DNA of 64,000 nt from Burkholderia sp. WP9 (GCF_900104795.1 NZ_FNTG01000001.1:2418001-2482000); one strand, 5' to 3'; shown: positions 16,168 to 26,155, numbered from the stretch's first letter. Notes: a model not told the origin generated them from the letters alone. Translations and numbers: made by a program.

Positions 16168-17487
16168 TCACGACCAGGCATTCTCCGAGGTTGCTGCTAC
16201 CCGCGGCAACACTTCGAACGGAAAGCTCATCAAGACTCGCAAACCACGGCCGCCGTGGTTGCCGATTTCCCATTCCCCGCCCGCACGCCGCACCAAGCGC
16301 TCGACAATGGCGAGCCCCAGGCCGCTATGGCCGTTGCCGCCGCGCGCCGGATCGAGCCGCACGAAGGGCCGGCTGGCGTTGATCAGATCCTGCGCCGCGA
16401 TGCCGCCGCCGTTGTCGCTCACCGACAAGGTGAAGCCTTGCGCAGTACGCGCCGTGGCCACGACGATCGGCGGGGCGCCGTACGCGTGCGCATTGTCGAG
16501 CAGGTTCGACAGAATCCGGTCGAGCGTGGCGGCAGGCAACAGGAACGCCGGCCCCGCGTTGAGTTCGGTCTGCACGGTGGGCGCGCCGGACGCCACCGCC
16601 CGATAACTGCGCACTACGCGCTCGCACTGTGCGTCCACTTCGACGGGCTCGCTGCGATCGGCGCCGTCGTGCGCAAACACCAGAAACTGGTCGACGATAT
16701 GCGTCATGGAATCGACGTCGCGCACCACGCCGTCGCGCACCTTTACTTCGTCCATCATCTCGGCGCGCAGCCGCAAACGCGCCAGCGGCGTTTTCAGATC
16801 GTGCGCGACACCTGCGAGCATGACAGCGCGGTCGTTCTCCGTGCGCGCCACTTCCTGGACCATCTGATTGAAACCGTGGGTCAGCTGACGCAACTCACGC
16901 GGGCCGCGCTCCGGCACCGGCGGCACCGGCAGGCCGCGGCCGAAGCGCGCCACCGCCTGGGCGAGCGAGCGCAAAGGCTGCTGCAGCGCCCACGCGGCGA
17001 AGAGCGCCGCCATGACCGCGAACGAGAAAATGATGGCAAGCCACAACACCGTGCGATCGAGCGAGCGCGGCGTGCGCAACGGCTGCACCGGCACCACGAT
17101 CCAGCTGCGATCGGAGATGGCACGCACCCACAGCGTGGGCGGAAGGCCCGGCACACCGACGCGCACCTGCGTGCCAGACGGCATGCGGTCGCGCACGTCT
17201 TCGACGAAACGTTCGAGCGGCGGCGGCATGTCCGCGCTCTCCGGCGGCACTTCCGGGCTCGCCGGATCGACCAGCTTCACGCGTGACGGCAACGGCTGAT
17301 CCGGTGTTCGGGCGACGTGCTGACGCACCGCGTCGACGAGGAAGGTGGCTTCCTCGACCGCGTAGCGTGTTTGCAGTTGACTGCGCTCGAGGCGCATGAG
17401 CGAGTACCACGCGAAATGCGACAGCAGCAGGACCGCGACGACTAGCAGCGCCAGCCGTCCGAACAGCGAATCAATGGGACGGCGCAT
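16168..17487 (-). CDS. Sensor histidine kinase, EnvZ/OmpB-like
   Basis: A 439-residue inner-membrane kinase. Membrane segments at about residues 10-30 and 147-168 enclose a periplasmic sensor of about 115 residues containing Pro-rich stretches. A HAMP linker follows. The dimerisation domain carries His229 in AGVAHDLKTPLARLRL. The ATP-binding domain shows an N-box (ILSNLLDNAHAYG), G1 (SDNGGGIAAQDL) and G2 (GHSGLGLAIV). It overlaps its response regulator gene by 17 bases and is the second gene of that operon. The Spy-like gene on the other side of the regulator suggests that envelope stress or a metal is the signal; that is inference. Confidence 0.95.
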   Translation of the reverse strand: MRRPIDSLFGRLALLVVAVLLLSHFAWYSLMRLERSQLQTRYAVEEATFLVDAVRQHVARTPDQPLPSRVKLVDPASPEVPPESADMPPPLERFVEDVRDRMPSGTQVRVGVPGLPPTLWVRAISDRSWIVVPVQPLRTPRSLDRTVLWLAIIFSFAVMAALFAAWALQQPLRSLAQAVARFGRGLPVPPVPERGPRELRQLTHGFNQMVQEVARTENDRAVMLAGVAHDLKTPLARLRLRAEMMDEVKVRDGVVRDVDSMTHIVDQFLVFAHDGADRSEPVEVDAQCERVVRSYRAVASGAPTVQTELNAGPAFLLPAATLDRILSNLLDNAHAYGAPPIVVATARTAQGFTLSVSDNGGGIAAQDLINASRPFVRLDPARGGNGHSGLGLAIVERLVRRAGGEWEIGNHGGRGLRVLMSFPFEVLPRVAATSENAWS

Positions 17488-18196
17488 GCTGTTCGCCGTC
17501 GGGCACGAACACGTAGCCGCGGCCGCGCACCGTTTGAATGAAGCGCGGCGTGGACGGGTCGGTTTCGAGAATGCGGCGCAGACGCCAGACCTGCACGTCG
17601 ATGCCGCGGTCGGTGCCGTCGTATTCCGGACCGTGCAGCAGTTCGAGCAGGCGCTCGCGCGTGAGCGTGCGCATGGGGTGATTGACGAAAATCTTCAGCA
17701 GCGCGAATTCGCTGCCCGACAACGTGAGCGGCTTGTCTTCCAGATGCAGCGTGCGCGACTGGAAATCCAGCGTGAAGCGGCCGAAGTTGAACGGCTCGCG
17801 CTGTTCCGGCGCCGCCGCCGACGGCAGCGTGCGGCGGCGGCGCAGCACCGCCTGCACGCGCGCCAGCAACTCGCGCGGATTGAACGGCTTGCCGAGGTAG
17901 TCGTCCGCGCCGAGCTCCAGACCGACGATGCGATCCACGTCGTCCGCGCGCGCCGTGAGCATGATCACGGGGATGTCGTCGCCCGATGCGCGCAGCTTGC
18001 GCAGCGCGGTGAGCCCGTCGACGCCCGGCATCATCAGGTCGAGCACGATCAGATCGGGACGCTCGCGTTCGAGCCTGCGCTCGAGCGAGCCCGCGTCGTG
18101 CAGCACCGATACTTCGATGCCCTGACGGGCCAGATAGTCGCGCAGCAGATCGCGCAATTCGACGTCGTCGTCGACAACAAGTATTTGAGTAGCCAT
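17471..18196 (-). CDS. OmpR-family response regulator
   Basis: A 241-residue regulator. The receiver domain (1-120) has the acidic pair at 10-11, phospho-accepting Asp53 in VLDLMMPG and a Lys in GKPFNPRELLARV. The winged-helix DNA-binding domain (about 140-235) includes LSGSEFALLKIFVNHPMRTLTRERLLELLHG and RGIDVQVWRLRRILE, ending with VRGRGYVF. No clear ribosome site precedes the ATG. Divergent from a Spy-like gene, with paired GTTAC boxes between them that suit a tandem-binding OmpR-type dimer. Confidence 0.96.
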   Translation of the reverse strand: MATQILVVDDDVELRDLLRDYLARQGIEVSVLHDAGSLERRLERERPDLIVLDLMMPGVDGLTALRKLRASGDDIPVIMLTARADDVDRIVGLELGADDYLGKPFNPRELLARVQAVLRRRRTLPSAAAPEQREPFNFGRFTLDFQSRTLHLEDKPLTLSGSEFALLKIFVNHPMRTLTRERLLELLHGPEYDGTDRGIDVQVWRLRRILETDPSTPRFIQTVRGRGYVFVPDGEQHAPSH

Positions 18197-18252
18197 GGGA
18201 TGAAGTTTAACGCGCAGCAGGAAGGGTTTTCGATTTCAGACGGGCCTCAAGG

Positions 18253-18317
18253 GTTACCGGGTGTTACGGTGAAAGGCATGCGTAATGTGCCGTAACGTCC
18301 GCGTCCAGCCACGTAAC
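18253..18317. promoter_or_regulatory. Candidate response-regulator operator: paired GTTAC boxes
   Basis: On the plus strand GTTAC-N5-GTTAC (18253-18267) has the ten-base periodicity of CpxR/OmpR half-sites. It is mirrored by GTAAT-N5-GTAAC (18282-18296). A further GTAAC at 18313-18317 is two helical turns on. GTTACGG and CCGTAAC also form a perfect inverted repeat. The sites lie between the regulator and Spy-like genes. Confidence 0.55.
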
Positions 18318-18416
18318 ACAGCCAATCGCGCAGTTCTCTACGCTGTGTCTTACCGAATGCAGGCCGTTCACTTTAACCGGTTGCATCGTCGGCTATTCCA
18401 TTACAGGGAGTCTCAC

Positions 18417-18962
18417 ATGTCCACCAAAAAGATGTCGCGCGTTCTCGCCGTTGCCGCCACCGCTCTCGCCATCGGCGCGGGCGCTGCTTATGCCGCACAA
18501 CCCGCTGACCATGGCGGGCCCGGCGGCCCCGGCGGTCCCGGCGGCTGGCACGGCCACTTCATGAAGGAACTGACTCAACTGCACGACCAGTTGAAGCTGA
18601 ACGCGGATCAGGAAAAGCAGTGGCAAGCCGCGCTGGACACCATGAAGCAGAACCACGAGGCCATGCGCGCCAACCATGACCAGATCAAGGACCAGTTCAA
18701 GGCCGCGCAGCAGCAGCCGATTCTGGACCTGAACGCCATGGCCGCCGCACACCAGCAGGTCGAGCAGAAAGACACGCAACTGCGTCAGCAAACCACGGAC
18801 GCGTGGCTCAAGTTCTATAACGGCCTGAACGACCAGCAGAAGACCACCGTCAGCACGGCACTCAAACAGCGCTTTGCGAAGATGGAGTCGCGTCATGAAA
18901 AGATGCACGAGCGCTGGGAGCATCGCAAGGGGCCGGCATCGGCGCCTGCGGCCAATCAGTAA
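18417..18962 (+). CDS. Spy/CpxP-like periplasmic protein
   Basis: A 181-residue secreted protein. The signal peptide (MSTKKMSRVLAVAATALAIGA..., ending AYA-A) is followed by a Gly-Pro-Gly linker and a long helical region with ELTQLHDQLKLNADQEKQW, the LTxxQ-type motif of the Spy/CpxP/CnrX group. The C-terminus is basic and Pro/Ala-rich. Family members are periplasmic chaperones or stress/metal sensors. The ATG at 18417 has a CAGGGAG ribosome site. It is divergent from an OmpR-type two-component system, the same arrangement as cpxP with cpxRA, so it is probably a target of that system. Confidence 0.85.
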   Translation: MSTKKMSRVLAVAATALAIGAGAAYAAQPADHGGPGGPGGPGGWHGHFMKELTQLHDQLKLNADQEKQWQAALDTMKQNHEAMRANHDQIKDQFKAAQQQPILDLNAMAAAHQQVEQKDTQLRQQTTDAWLKFYNGLNDQQKTTVSTALKQRFAKMESRHEKMHERWEHRKGPASAPAANQ

Positions 18963-19020
18963 GTAGACAGTTCACGGCAGGCAAGCGGCTGGCGCGGCCG
19001 CCTGCTCTGCCAGATGCAAA

Positions 19021-19056
19021 AACGCCACGGAGGTTGCCTTCCGTGGCGTTTCTTTT
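19021..19056 (+). terminator. Terminator of the Spy-like gene
   Basis: AACGCCACGGA (19021-19031) pairs with TCCGTGGCGTT (19040-19050) around an eight-base loop and is followed by TCTTTTGTT. Confidence 0.88.
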
Positions 19057-19133
19057 GTTACACAGCGGGCTCGCAGCGCGCGCGTCGATCGTCCTTTATG
19101 CGAAGACGGCCACGCTAGCCGGCAGCTTGCGAC

Positions 19134-19844
19134 TTAGCCGTTCAGCGGCCCAAGATCAAACAGCAGCACTTCGGCGTTATCGCCCTTCTCCAGTGTCACC
19201 GTGTCGGTTTCGCTGAGCTTGGCGGCGTCGCCCGTGCGCAGCGCTTCGCCGTTCACCGTCACCGCGCCCCGCGCCACATGCACGTACGCGAGCCGGCCTT
19301 TGGGCAGCGCGAAGGTGGCCGTTTCCGCGCCATCGAGCAGCGCCGCGTAAATCGACGCATCCGCGTGAATCGTCACCGAGCCGTCGCGACCGTCGGGCGA
19401 AGCGACCACGCGCAGACGGCCGCGCTTGTCGGCGGCGTCGAAGCGCCTTTCCTCGTAGCCCGGCTGGTCGCCCGCGCGTTGCGGAATCACCCAGATCTGC
19501 AACAGGTGCGCCGGTTCGTCCTGCGACGCGTTGAACTCGCTGTGCTGCACGCCCGTGCCGGCGCTCATGCGCTGCACGTCGCCGGGACGGATGGTCGAGC
19601 CGTTGCCCATGCTGTCGCGGTGGGCCAGCGCCCCTTCGAGCACATACGTGACGATCTCCATGTCGCGATGGCCGTGCGTGCCGAAACCCTGTCCGCCGGC
19701 GATGCGGTCTTCGTTGATGACCCGCAGCGGGCCGAAGTGGACGTGCTGGGGATCGCGGTAGTCGGCAAACGAGAAGCTGTGATACGAGTCGAGCCAGCCG
19801 TGGTTGGCGTGACCGCGTTCTTCGGAGCGGCGAATCTCGAACAT
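19134..19844 (-). CDS. Pirin family protein (bicupin)
   Basis: A 236-residue cytosolic protein of the pirin/YhaK group. The N-terminal cupin has [36 protein letters not shown], whose His residues are the usual metal ligands, and [20 protein letters not shown] is the second cupin motif. Residues 130-236 form the C-terminal cupin-like half. Some pirins oxidise quercetin; others bind regulators. The function here is undetermined. The frame continues upstream, but the ATG at 19844 ([11 protein letters not shown]) matches the family and has GGGAG and TCCTCC sequences before it. Confidence 0.93.
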   Translation of the reverse strand: MFEIRRSEERGHANHGWLDSYHSFSFADYRDPQHVHFGPLRVINEDRIAGGQGFGTHGHRDMEIVTYVLEGALAHRDSMGNGSTIRPGDVQRMSAGTGVQHSEFNASQDEPAHLLQIWVIPQRAGDQPGYEERRFDAADKRGRLRVVASPDGRDGSVTIHADASIYAALLDGAETATFALPKGRLAYVHVARGAVTVNGEALRTGDAAKLSETDTVTLEKGDNAEVLLFDLGPLNG

Positions 19845-20456
19845 GGAGGAACTCCCGGTGAGTAAATGGCGATGTCGAGAATGTATGGGCAGAGCCTGCG
19901 CTAAACAATCGGCGTGAGTGCACCGGATCGTTTCATCAATGAGTGCAATCGGCTCAGTTGGCGGTGGGCGTCGCTGTTTCGTTGTTGCGCAGGGTACGTC
20001 ATAGCGCGATTGCGAGGCCGAATCTGGGCTGAATTGCGCCACGCGCCCCGCAGACCGCGAGACCCACGCGTCGCGGTTTCGTGGCAAGCACGACCGGTCA
20101 CGGTCTACAAAGAACAGCAGCGTCGCGCTCGCACAACGTCCGCACCCGCCAGTTCACCGCCGCAGGCGCCCCGCACTGGCGCCCCGTCCCTGTTCGGGTA
20201 AAATACCGCGCTTTTCGAGATTGCGTGGGCGCCGAAGGCACGTCAGCGGGCCCGCCACGGCGGACCGTGATGGATGAGCGGCGGGTTCCAGACCCGCGCC
20301 AGACTCCATCGCGGCATCAAATGGACGCGGCTCGCCGCGAAGCAGGATCAGCGGGCGGCGCGACAATTTTGACCGCCTAGAATAGCGACGGCCGGCCACG
20401 AACCGGCGGTCGTCGAGATCGGAGCACCACGACGATCAGTTTGACCCAGGAGAAAC
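19845..20456. other. Divergent intergenic region upstream of the amino-acid ABC operon
   Basis: About 610 bases. A TAAAAT at about 20199-20204, without a clear -35, is the best -10 candidate for the plus-strand operon and would give a leader of roughly 245 bases. Open frames here are not supported by ribosome sites. No known riboswitch was recognised. Confidence 0.35.
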
Positions 20457-21233
20457 ATGAAGAAGCTCGCACTGTGCGTGGCCTTGGCGGTCATGGCCAC
20501 CGGCGCGATGGCCAAAGAGTGGAAGACCGTGCGAATCGGGGTGGACGCCAGCTATCCGCCGTTCGAATCCATGGCCCCCAACGGCCAGGTGGTCGGCTTC
20601 GACGCCGACCTGACCCGCGCCCTGTGCGCGAAGATGAACGTGAAATGCGTGTGGGTCGAACAGGATCTCGACGGCATCATTCCCGCGTTGAAGGGCAGGA
20701 AGTTCGACGCGATCGTGTCGTCGCTGACCATCACGGACAAGCGCCGCGAGCAGATCGACTTCTCCGACAAGCTGTTCGACGCCCCCGCCCGCATGATCGC
20801 CCGGACAGGTTCACCGCTGCTGCCCACGGCGGCCTCGTTGAAGGGCAAGCGCGTCGGCGTCGAGCAGGGTTCGACGCAGGAAGCGTATGCCAAGGTCTGG
20901 TGGGAGCCCAAAGGGGTGACCGTGGTGCCCTACCAGAATCAGGATCAGGTGTACGCCGACCTCGCCTCGGGGCGTCTTGACGCCGCGTTGCAGGACGAAG
21001 TACAGGCCGACGCCGGCTTTCTGAAGACGCCGCGCGGCAAAGGCTTCGGCTGGGCCGGCCCCGAAGTGAAGGATCCGAAGACGATCGGCGAAGGCACGGC
21101 CATCGGCCTGCGCAAGGACGACGCCGAGCTGAAGGCGATGTTCAACCAGGCGCTGGCGCAGGTTCATCAGGACGGCACGTTCAGGAAGCTCGAGAAGCAG
21201 TACTTCGACTTCGACATCTATCCTGGTCATTGA
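20457..21233 (+). CDS. Basic amino-acid ABC transporter periplasmic binding protein
   Basis: A 258-residue HisJ/ArgT-type binding protein. The signal peptide MKKLALCVALAVMATGAMA is followed by KTVRIGVDASYPPFESMAPNGQVVGFDADL, the SBP family 3 opening. LTITDKRREQIDFSDKLFDAP and GVEQGSTQEAYA are the second-lobe and hinge sequences. It probably captures lysine, arginine, ornithine or histidine. Strong AGGAG ribosome site. First gene of an operon with two permeases and an ATPase. The hairpin after it probably allows excess binding-protein synthesis relative to the membrane subunits. Confidence 0.93.
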   Translation: MKKLALCVALAVMATGAMAKEWKTVRIGVDASYPPFESMAPNGQVVGFDADLTRALCAKMNVKCVWVEQDLDGIIPALKGRKFDAIVSSLTITDKRREQIDFSDKLFDAPARMIARTGSPLLPTAASLKGKRVGVEQGSTQEAYAKVWWEPKGVTVVPYQNQDQVYADLASGRLDAALQDEVQADAGFLKTPRGKGFGWAGPEVKDPKTIGEGTAIGLRKDDAELKAMFNQALAQVHQDGTFRKLEKQYFDFDIYPGH

Positions 21234-21240
21234 GTCCGGA

Positions 21241-21271
21241 CCGGTGCCCGGACACTGAGCCTGGGCACCGG
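21241..21271 (+). terminator. Hairpin between binding-protein and permease genes
   Basis: CCGGTGCCC (21241-21249) pairs with GGGCACCGG (21263-21271), nine GC-rich pairs with no U-run. Placed eight bases after the stop, it is suited to protect the upstream message or to attenuate read-through into hisQ. The rest of the 300-base gap shows nothing else. Confidence 0.55.
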
Positions 21272-21533
21272 AAGCAGCACCCACGAAACTCGGGGCACGC
21301 CCGCATGGGCTTTCGCGAGGCTTCGTAATACAGTCGGCAGTAGATTCACCCGTAGCTTCACCCCAAGAGTCGAAAAGCGCGCTGCAAGACCGGCAACGGC
21401 CATGCAGTCATGATTTGCACAGCGGTGCGCTGTGCGCCGCAGGTCACAGCGAGCCACCAGCTCGCGGCAAACGCGGTGCAGAGTTGGCCGCGTCTTTCGC
21501 GGTGTGTCGCAAACGCATCGTCAAGGACCCCCT

Positions 21534-22223
21534 ATGTTCCTTCAAGGCTACGGCCCGCTGCTCCTCAACGGCACCTGGCAAACCGTCAAACTGGCGGTGT
21601 TGTCGCTGGCGTTCGCTTTCGTGCTGGGCCTGCTCGGCGCGGCGGCGAAACTGTCGAAAAACCGCATCTCGAACGGCGTAGGCACCGTCTACACCACGCT
21701 CGTGCGCGGCGTGCCCGATCTGGTGTTAATGCTGCTGCTGTTCTATAGCATCCAGATCTGGCTGAACAACCTGACCGACCTGCTCGGCTGGGATCAGATC
21801 GACATCGATCCGTTCGTGGCCGGCGTCGCCGTGCTCGGCTTCATTTACGGCGCGTACTTCACCGAGACCTTCCGCGGCGCGTTTCTCGCCGTGCCGCGCG
21901 GTCAGCTCGAAGCCGGCTCGGCTTACGGCATGACCGGCTGGCAGGTGTTCACCCGCGTGATGTTCCCGCAAATGATGCGCTTCGCGCTGCCCGGCATCGG
22001 CAATAACTGGCAGGTGATGGTCAAGGCCACCGCGCTGGTGTCGATCATCGGCCTCGCCGACGTGGTCAAGGCTTCGCAGGACGCGGGCAAGGGCACGCTG
22101 CGGTTCTTCTTCTTCACCCTGTTCGCAGGGGCGATCTATCTCGTCATCACCACAGTGTCCAACTTCGTGCTGATGTACCTCGAAAAGCGTTACTCGACCG
22201 GCGTGCGAAAGGCGGATCTATGA
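21534..22223 (+). CDS. hisQ: Amino-acid ABC transporter permease HisQ
   Basis: A 229-residue inner-membrane permease of the polar amino-acid uptake family. Membrane segments begin at about residue 12. The EAA loop is AVPRGQLEAGSAYGMTGWQVFTRVMFPQ at about 120-147. The frame is open upstream, but the ATG at 21534 has an AAGGA ribosome site and matches HisQ length and sequence (MFLQGYGPLLLNGTWQTVKLA). Its stop overlaps the hisM start by four bases. It pairs with HisM to form the membrane channel. Confidence 0.95.
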   Translation: MFLQGYGPLLLNGTWQTVKLAVLSLAFAFVLGLLGAAAKLSKNRISNGVGTVYTTLVRGVPDLVLMLLLFYSIQIWLNNLTDLLGWDQIDIDPFVAGVAVLGFIYGAYFTETFRGAFLAVPRGQLEAGSAYGMTGWQVFTRVMFPQMMRFALPGIGNNWQVMVKATALVSIIGLADVVKASQDAGKGTLRFFFFTLFAGAIYLVITTVSNFVLMYLEKRYSTGVRKADL

Positions 22224-22933
22224 TCGAGATCATTCAGGAATACTGGCGCAATTACCTCTATACCGACGGCTACCGCATCACCGGCGTGGCGATCACGCTG
22301 TGGCTGCTGGTGGTGTCGATCGGGCTCGGCTTCTGCCTGTCGATTCCGCTCTCGGTAGCCCGCGTGTCGAAGAAGAAGTGGCTCGCCGGTCTCGTGTGGC
22401 TGTATACGTATATCTTCCGCGGCACGCCGCTGTATGTGCAGCTGCTGCTCTGCTACACCGGCTTGTACAGCCTCGAGATCATCCGCAATCACGAGCTCAC
22501 CAACGCGTTCTTCCGCGACGGCATGCATTGCACGCTGCTCGCTTTCACGCTGAACACCTGCGCGTACACCACCGAGATTTTCGCCGGCGCGATCAAGGCG
22601 ACGCCGTATGGAGAAATCGAAGCGGCACGCGCTTACGGCATGTCGTCGTTCACGCTGTACCGGCGCGTGATTCTGCCTTCGGCATTGCGCCGCGCGTTGC
22701 CGTACTACAGCAACGAAGTGATCCTGATGCTGCATGCCACCACCGTCGCGTTTACCGCGACCGTGCCGGACATCCTCAAGATCGCGCGCGACGTTAACTC
22801 CGCAACGTATCAGTCGTTCAATGCGTTCGGTATCGCCGCCCTGCTCTATCTGTGCATTTCGTTCGCGCTCGTGTGGCTGTTCCGCCGCGCCGAGCGCCGC
22901 TGGCTCGCTTACCTGCGGCCGCAAGGCAAGTAA
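22220..22933 (+). CDS. hisM: Amino-acid ABC transporter permease HisM
   Basis: A 237-residue permease, partner of HisQ. It begins MIEIIQEYWRNYLYTDGYRITG, has FRGTPLYVQLLLCYTGLY (typical of HisM) and the EAA loop ATPYGEIEAARAYGMSSFTLYRRVILPSA. Its ATGA overlap with hisQ indicates translational coupling, which suits a one-to-one heterodimer. Full length, nothing unusual. Confidence 0.96.
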   Translation: MIEIIQEYWRNYLYTDGYRITGVAITLWLLVVSIGLGFCLSIPLSVARVSKKKWLAGLVWLYTYIFRGTPLYVQLLLCYTGLYSLEIIRNHELTNAFFRDGMHCTLLAFTLNTCAYTTEIFAGAIKATPYGEIEAARAYGMSSFTLYRRVILPSALRRALPYYSNEVILMLHATTVAFTATVPDILKIARDVNSATYQSFNAFGIAALLYLCISFALVWLFRRAERRWLAYLRPQGK

Positions 22934-22978
22934 CCCAAGGCACCGCGCCTCAGTAAGTCAGCACGCCCAAGGATTCAG

Positions 22979-23758
22979 ATGAACACCAAGAAGCAAAAGC
23001 TCTTCGTCGATGAGCTTCACAAACAGTACGGCGACAACGAAGTTCTCAAGGGCGTGTCGCTCCGGGCCAATGCCGGCGACGTGATCAGCGTGATCGGCTC
23101 GTCGGGTTCGGGCAAGAGCACGATGCTTCGCTGTATCAACTTCCTCGAACAGCCGAACTCCGGCCGCATCTTCGTGGATGGCGAAGAAGTCCGCACGCAG
23201 ATCGGCAAGAACGGCGCGTTGCGCGTGTCGGACCCGAAGCAGCTGCAACGCGTGCGCACCCGGCTGTCGATGGTGTTCCAGCACTTCAACCTGTGGTCGC
23301 ACATGAACGTGCTCGAGAACATCATCGAGGCGCCCGTGAACGTGCTGGGACTGAAGCGCAAGGAAGCCGAAGAGCGCGCGCGCGAATACCTCGAAAAGGT
23401 CGGGCTCGCGCCGCGCCTCGAAAAACAGTACCCGTCGCATCTGTCGGGCGGCCAGCAGCAGCGCGTGGCGATCGCGCGCGCCTTGGCCATGCATCCGGAT
23501 GTGATGCTGTTCGACGAACCGACCTCCGCGCTCGACCCCGAACTGGTCGGCGAAGTGCTCAAGGTCATGCAGACGCTCGCCGAAGAAGGCCGCACGATGA
23601 TCGTCGTCACGCATGAAATGGCGTTCGCGCGCAACGTGTCGAATCACGTGATGTTTCTGCATCAAGGCCGCGTGGAAGAAGAAGGCCATCCCGACGAAGT
23701 GTTCAGGAACACGAAGAGCGAACGGCTCAAACAATTCCTCTCCGGCAGCCTCAAATAA
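22979..23758 (+). CDS. hisP: Amino-acid ABC transporter ATP-binding protein HisP
   Basis: A 259-residue ATPase. Walker A is GSSGSGKST, the signature is [19 protein letters not shown], Walker B is [20 protein letters not shown] and the H-loop is [11 protein letters not shown]. The [18 protein letters not shown]-loop sequence is that of the histidine/ornithine importers. It ends the operon 45 bases after hisM and is followed by a strong terminator. Confidence 0.96.
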   Translation: MNTKKQKLFVDELHKQYGDNEVLKGVSLRANAGDVISVIGSSGSGKSTMLRCINFLEQPNSGRIFVDGEEVRTQIGKNGALRVSDPKQLQRVRTRLSMVFQHFNLWSHMNVLENIIEAPVNVLGLKRKEAEERAREYLEKVGLAPRLEKQYPSHLSGGQQQRVAIARALAMHPDVMLFDEPTSALDPELVGEVLKVMQTLAEEGRTMIVVTHEMAFARNVSNHVMFLHQGRVEEEGHPDEVFRNTKSERLKQFLSGSLK

Positions 23759-23806
23759 CGGCGCACGAATAACCCATTATCTGGGCTGTAGTCGAAGTAG
23801 TATTAC

Positions 23807-23833
23807 AAGGCGCTTACCGGCGCCTTTTTTGTT
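23807..23833 (+). terminator. Terminator of the amino-acid ABC operon
   Basis: AAGGCGC (23807-23813) pairs with GCGCCTT (23820-23826) across a six-base loop, continuing into a T-run (TTTTTTG). Confidence 0.88.
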
Positions 23834-24347
23834 TCGGTGACCTGTGCATTCCGGCGTTTTCGGCCACGAAATCCGCCTCCGCCTGCCTCGAACTCCCTCC
23901 TTTTCGCCCTACTCTGCCGCATCTAAGGCGTCAATAGTGGCAATCCTTAACGCTACCCGTGCCGAACCGTGATTCCCTTGTCGCATAAGGGTTTTCACGA
24001 TTTTCGCCGGTGTTGCGACGGGCCGTCCCGCACATTCTTATTGCAATTTGGAGACATCGATCGAGGCAGGTACTAATTTCTTCTCCCAGTGAAGTGTATT
24101 TTTGATAAATTAGTAACCAAAGTAGCAAAACAAAGTTCATTAAAAGTAGTTTTACTTCAAAGCACAGAGGAGAACCGGTCGGCGAGGGATCGGCATGACG
24201 ACCAGATAGCCCCAAGGCTACACGTCACGGCAGGAGACCCAATCCACCCGCTAATCTCCCTGGTACCGATTTCTGTTCGGCGCAACTCGCGGCCGAGCAC
24301 CATTCGCAGTACTGGGTTTCACTTTTTGACAGGGTATGGAGGAGAAG
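23834..24347. other. Intergenic region upstream of the porin gene
   Basis: About 510 bases, markedly AT-rich between 24060 and 24170, as expected for a strong porin promoter and its regulator sites. I could not fix the -35 and -10. A minus-strand frame at 23931-24215 has an unconvincing translation. Confidence 0.4.
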
Positions 24348-25499
24348 ATGAAGAAAGCTTTGCTCGCCGCTGCGCTGATGACAGCCGGTGTTGTTGCGCA
24401 CGCCCAAAGCAGCGTGACGCTGTACGGCCGCCTTGACGCCGGTATTGAGTACATGACGGGCGTTCCGCAAGGCGTGGGTGCAAATGGTCAGGCAACTGGC
24501 AGCACGAACCGCTGGCGCGCTGAAAGCGGCGACTGGGGTACCAGCCTGTGGGGCTTGAAGGGCGTTGAGGACATCGGTGGCGGCAACAAGGTCCTGTTCC
24601 AGTTGGAAGGCTCCTTCAACACCATGACGGGTGCAGGCCCTGGCGGCGGCGGTCTCTTCAATCGTTGGGCAACTGTCGGCCTGTCGAACGACCAGTACGG
24701 TACGTTCACGATGGGTCGCATGCTGTACATCTCGAACGGCGTGTGGGACTTCGACCCGTTCGGTCAATCGAACTGGTCGTCGGCATCGCTGGTGCGTGGC
24801 CGCAACTGGCCGCAATCGAGCAACAACTTCGCTTACCAGTCGCCGAAGATCGCGGGCTTTGACTTCTACGGTCAATACGCGCTGTCGAACGCAACGAGCT
24901 GGAACGGCAACGGCACGACCGCTCAAGGTCGCGAAGCTGGCGCACAAGTCACCTACACGAACTCGCTGTTCCAGGTTCGCGGTATTTACGACGAAATCCG
25001 CAATCCGGCTAACGGCACCCTGTACGGCCCGAACGCAAGCGCGGTCAATACGGCCAACATCGGTAACGGCGTGTTCGCAGCATCGCGTGAATACTCGGCT
25101 CTCGTGAACGTGTTCCTGGGTCAGTTCAAGATTCAGGCTGCTTACCAGGCTGTTCGTTCGGCAGGTGCACAGAACGTTCTGCCGGGCCAGCCGACCACGC
25201 TCGATCACGAATGGGGCGGTGTGACGTGGCAAGCAACGCCGGCAGCGGCGCTGATCGCTGCGGTCTACCACGTGAACGGCAACAATGGCGCGGGCAATGC
25301 GACGATCTACACGGTCGGCGGCTCGTACAACCTGTCCAAGCGCACGCTGCTGGACCTCCAGGTTGCAACGACGCAAAACAGCAAGACGGCTAACTACGGC
25401 CTGAATGCCAACAACGCAGGTACGGCAACCAGCACGGACAATCCGCTGCCGGGTCACAGCCAGACTGGCGTGTACGCAGGTATTCAACACTCGTTCTAA
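24348..25499 (+). CDS. Outer-membrane general porin (Burkholderia type, Gram-negative porin family)
   Basis: A 383-residue trimeric beta-barrel porin. The signal peptide MKKALLAAALMTAGVVAHA is followed by QSSVTLYGRLDAGIEYM, the standard opening of the Burkholderiales OmpC-like porins. The interior shows alternating amphipathic strands (GNKVLFQLEGSFN, GTFTMGRM, FDFYGQYALS). The chain ends in YAGIQHSF with the C-terminal Phe needed for barrel assembly. The start is the ATG at 24348, just after GGAGGAG; an ATG four codons earlier overlaps that site. Codon use is strongly biased, as for highly expressed genes. Confidence 0.95.
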   Translation: MKKALLAAALMTAGVVAHAQSSVTLYGRLDAGIEYMTGVPQGVGANGQATGSTNRWRAESGDWGTSLWGLKGVEDIGGGNKVLFQLEGSFNTMTGAGPGGGGLFNRWATVGLSNDQYGTFTMGRMLYISNGVWDFDPFGQSNWSSASLVRGRNWPQSSNNFAYQSPKIAGFDFYGQYALSNATSWNGNGTTAQGREAGAQVTYTNSLFQVRGIYDEIRNPANGTLYGPNASAVNTANIGNGVFAASREYSALVNVFLGQFKIQAAYQAVRSAGAQNVLPGQPTTLDHEWGGVTWQATPAAALIAAVYHVNGNNGAGNATIYTVGGSYNLSKRTLLDLQVATTQNSKTANYGLNANNAGTATSTDNPLPGHSQTGVYAGIQHSF

Positions 25500-25511
25500 T
25501 CGAACGGTGTT

Positions 25512-25534
25512 CCCCGGAGGAACTTCCTCCGGGG
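25512..25534 (+). terminator. First hairpin after the porin gene
   Basis: CCCCGGAGG (25512-25520) pairs perfectly with CCTCCGGGG (25526-25534) around five bases, 12 bases after the stop codon. It lacks a T-run and probably protects the porin message. Confidence 0.6.
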
Positions 25535-25590
25535 TGTAGTCAAGAATTCTTCAAGAGAATCTTTTTCACGCTGCTGCGAGAGGCGCGTAT

Positions 25591-25630
25591 CGGTGCGATG
25601 TCCGAAAGGGTATCGCACCGTTTTTTATTT
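25591..25630 (+). terminator. Rho-independent terminator of the porin gene
   Basis: CGGTGCGAT (25591-25599) pairs with ATCGCACCG (25612-25620) and is followed directly by TTTTTTATTT. The loop is 12 bases. Confidence 0.9.
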
Positions 25631-25762
25631 GAGCGGACGGTTTTGCCTTCTGCCTTGGCGCACCGCTAAGGTGCAGACTCGGCTCACGTCGCGCTTGTGA
25701 GCGCAGTGGGTTGATTCCGCCGCGCCCGGTCCCTGCTTCGAGGCGGCGAAGTCAGGCGGCTC

Positions 25763-26155
<393 letters not shown>

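Noticed and set aside
23931..24215. 94-codon minus-strand frame upstream of the porin
   Set aside because: It lies across the AT-rich promoter region and has no ribosome site or recognised family.
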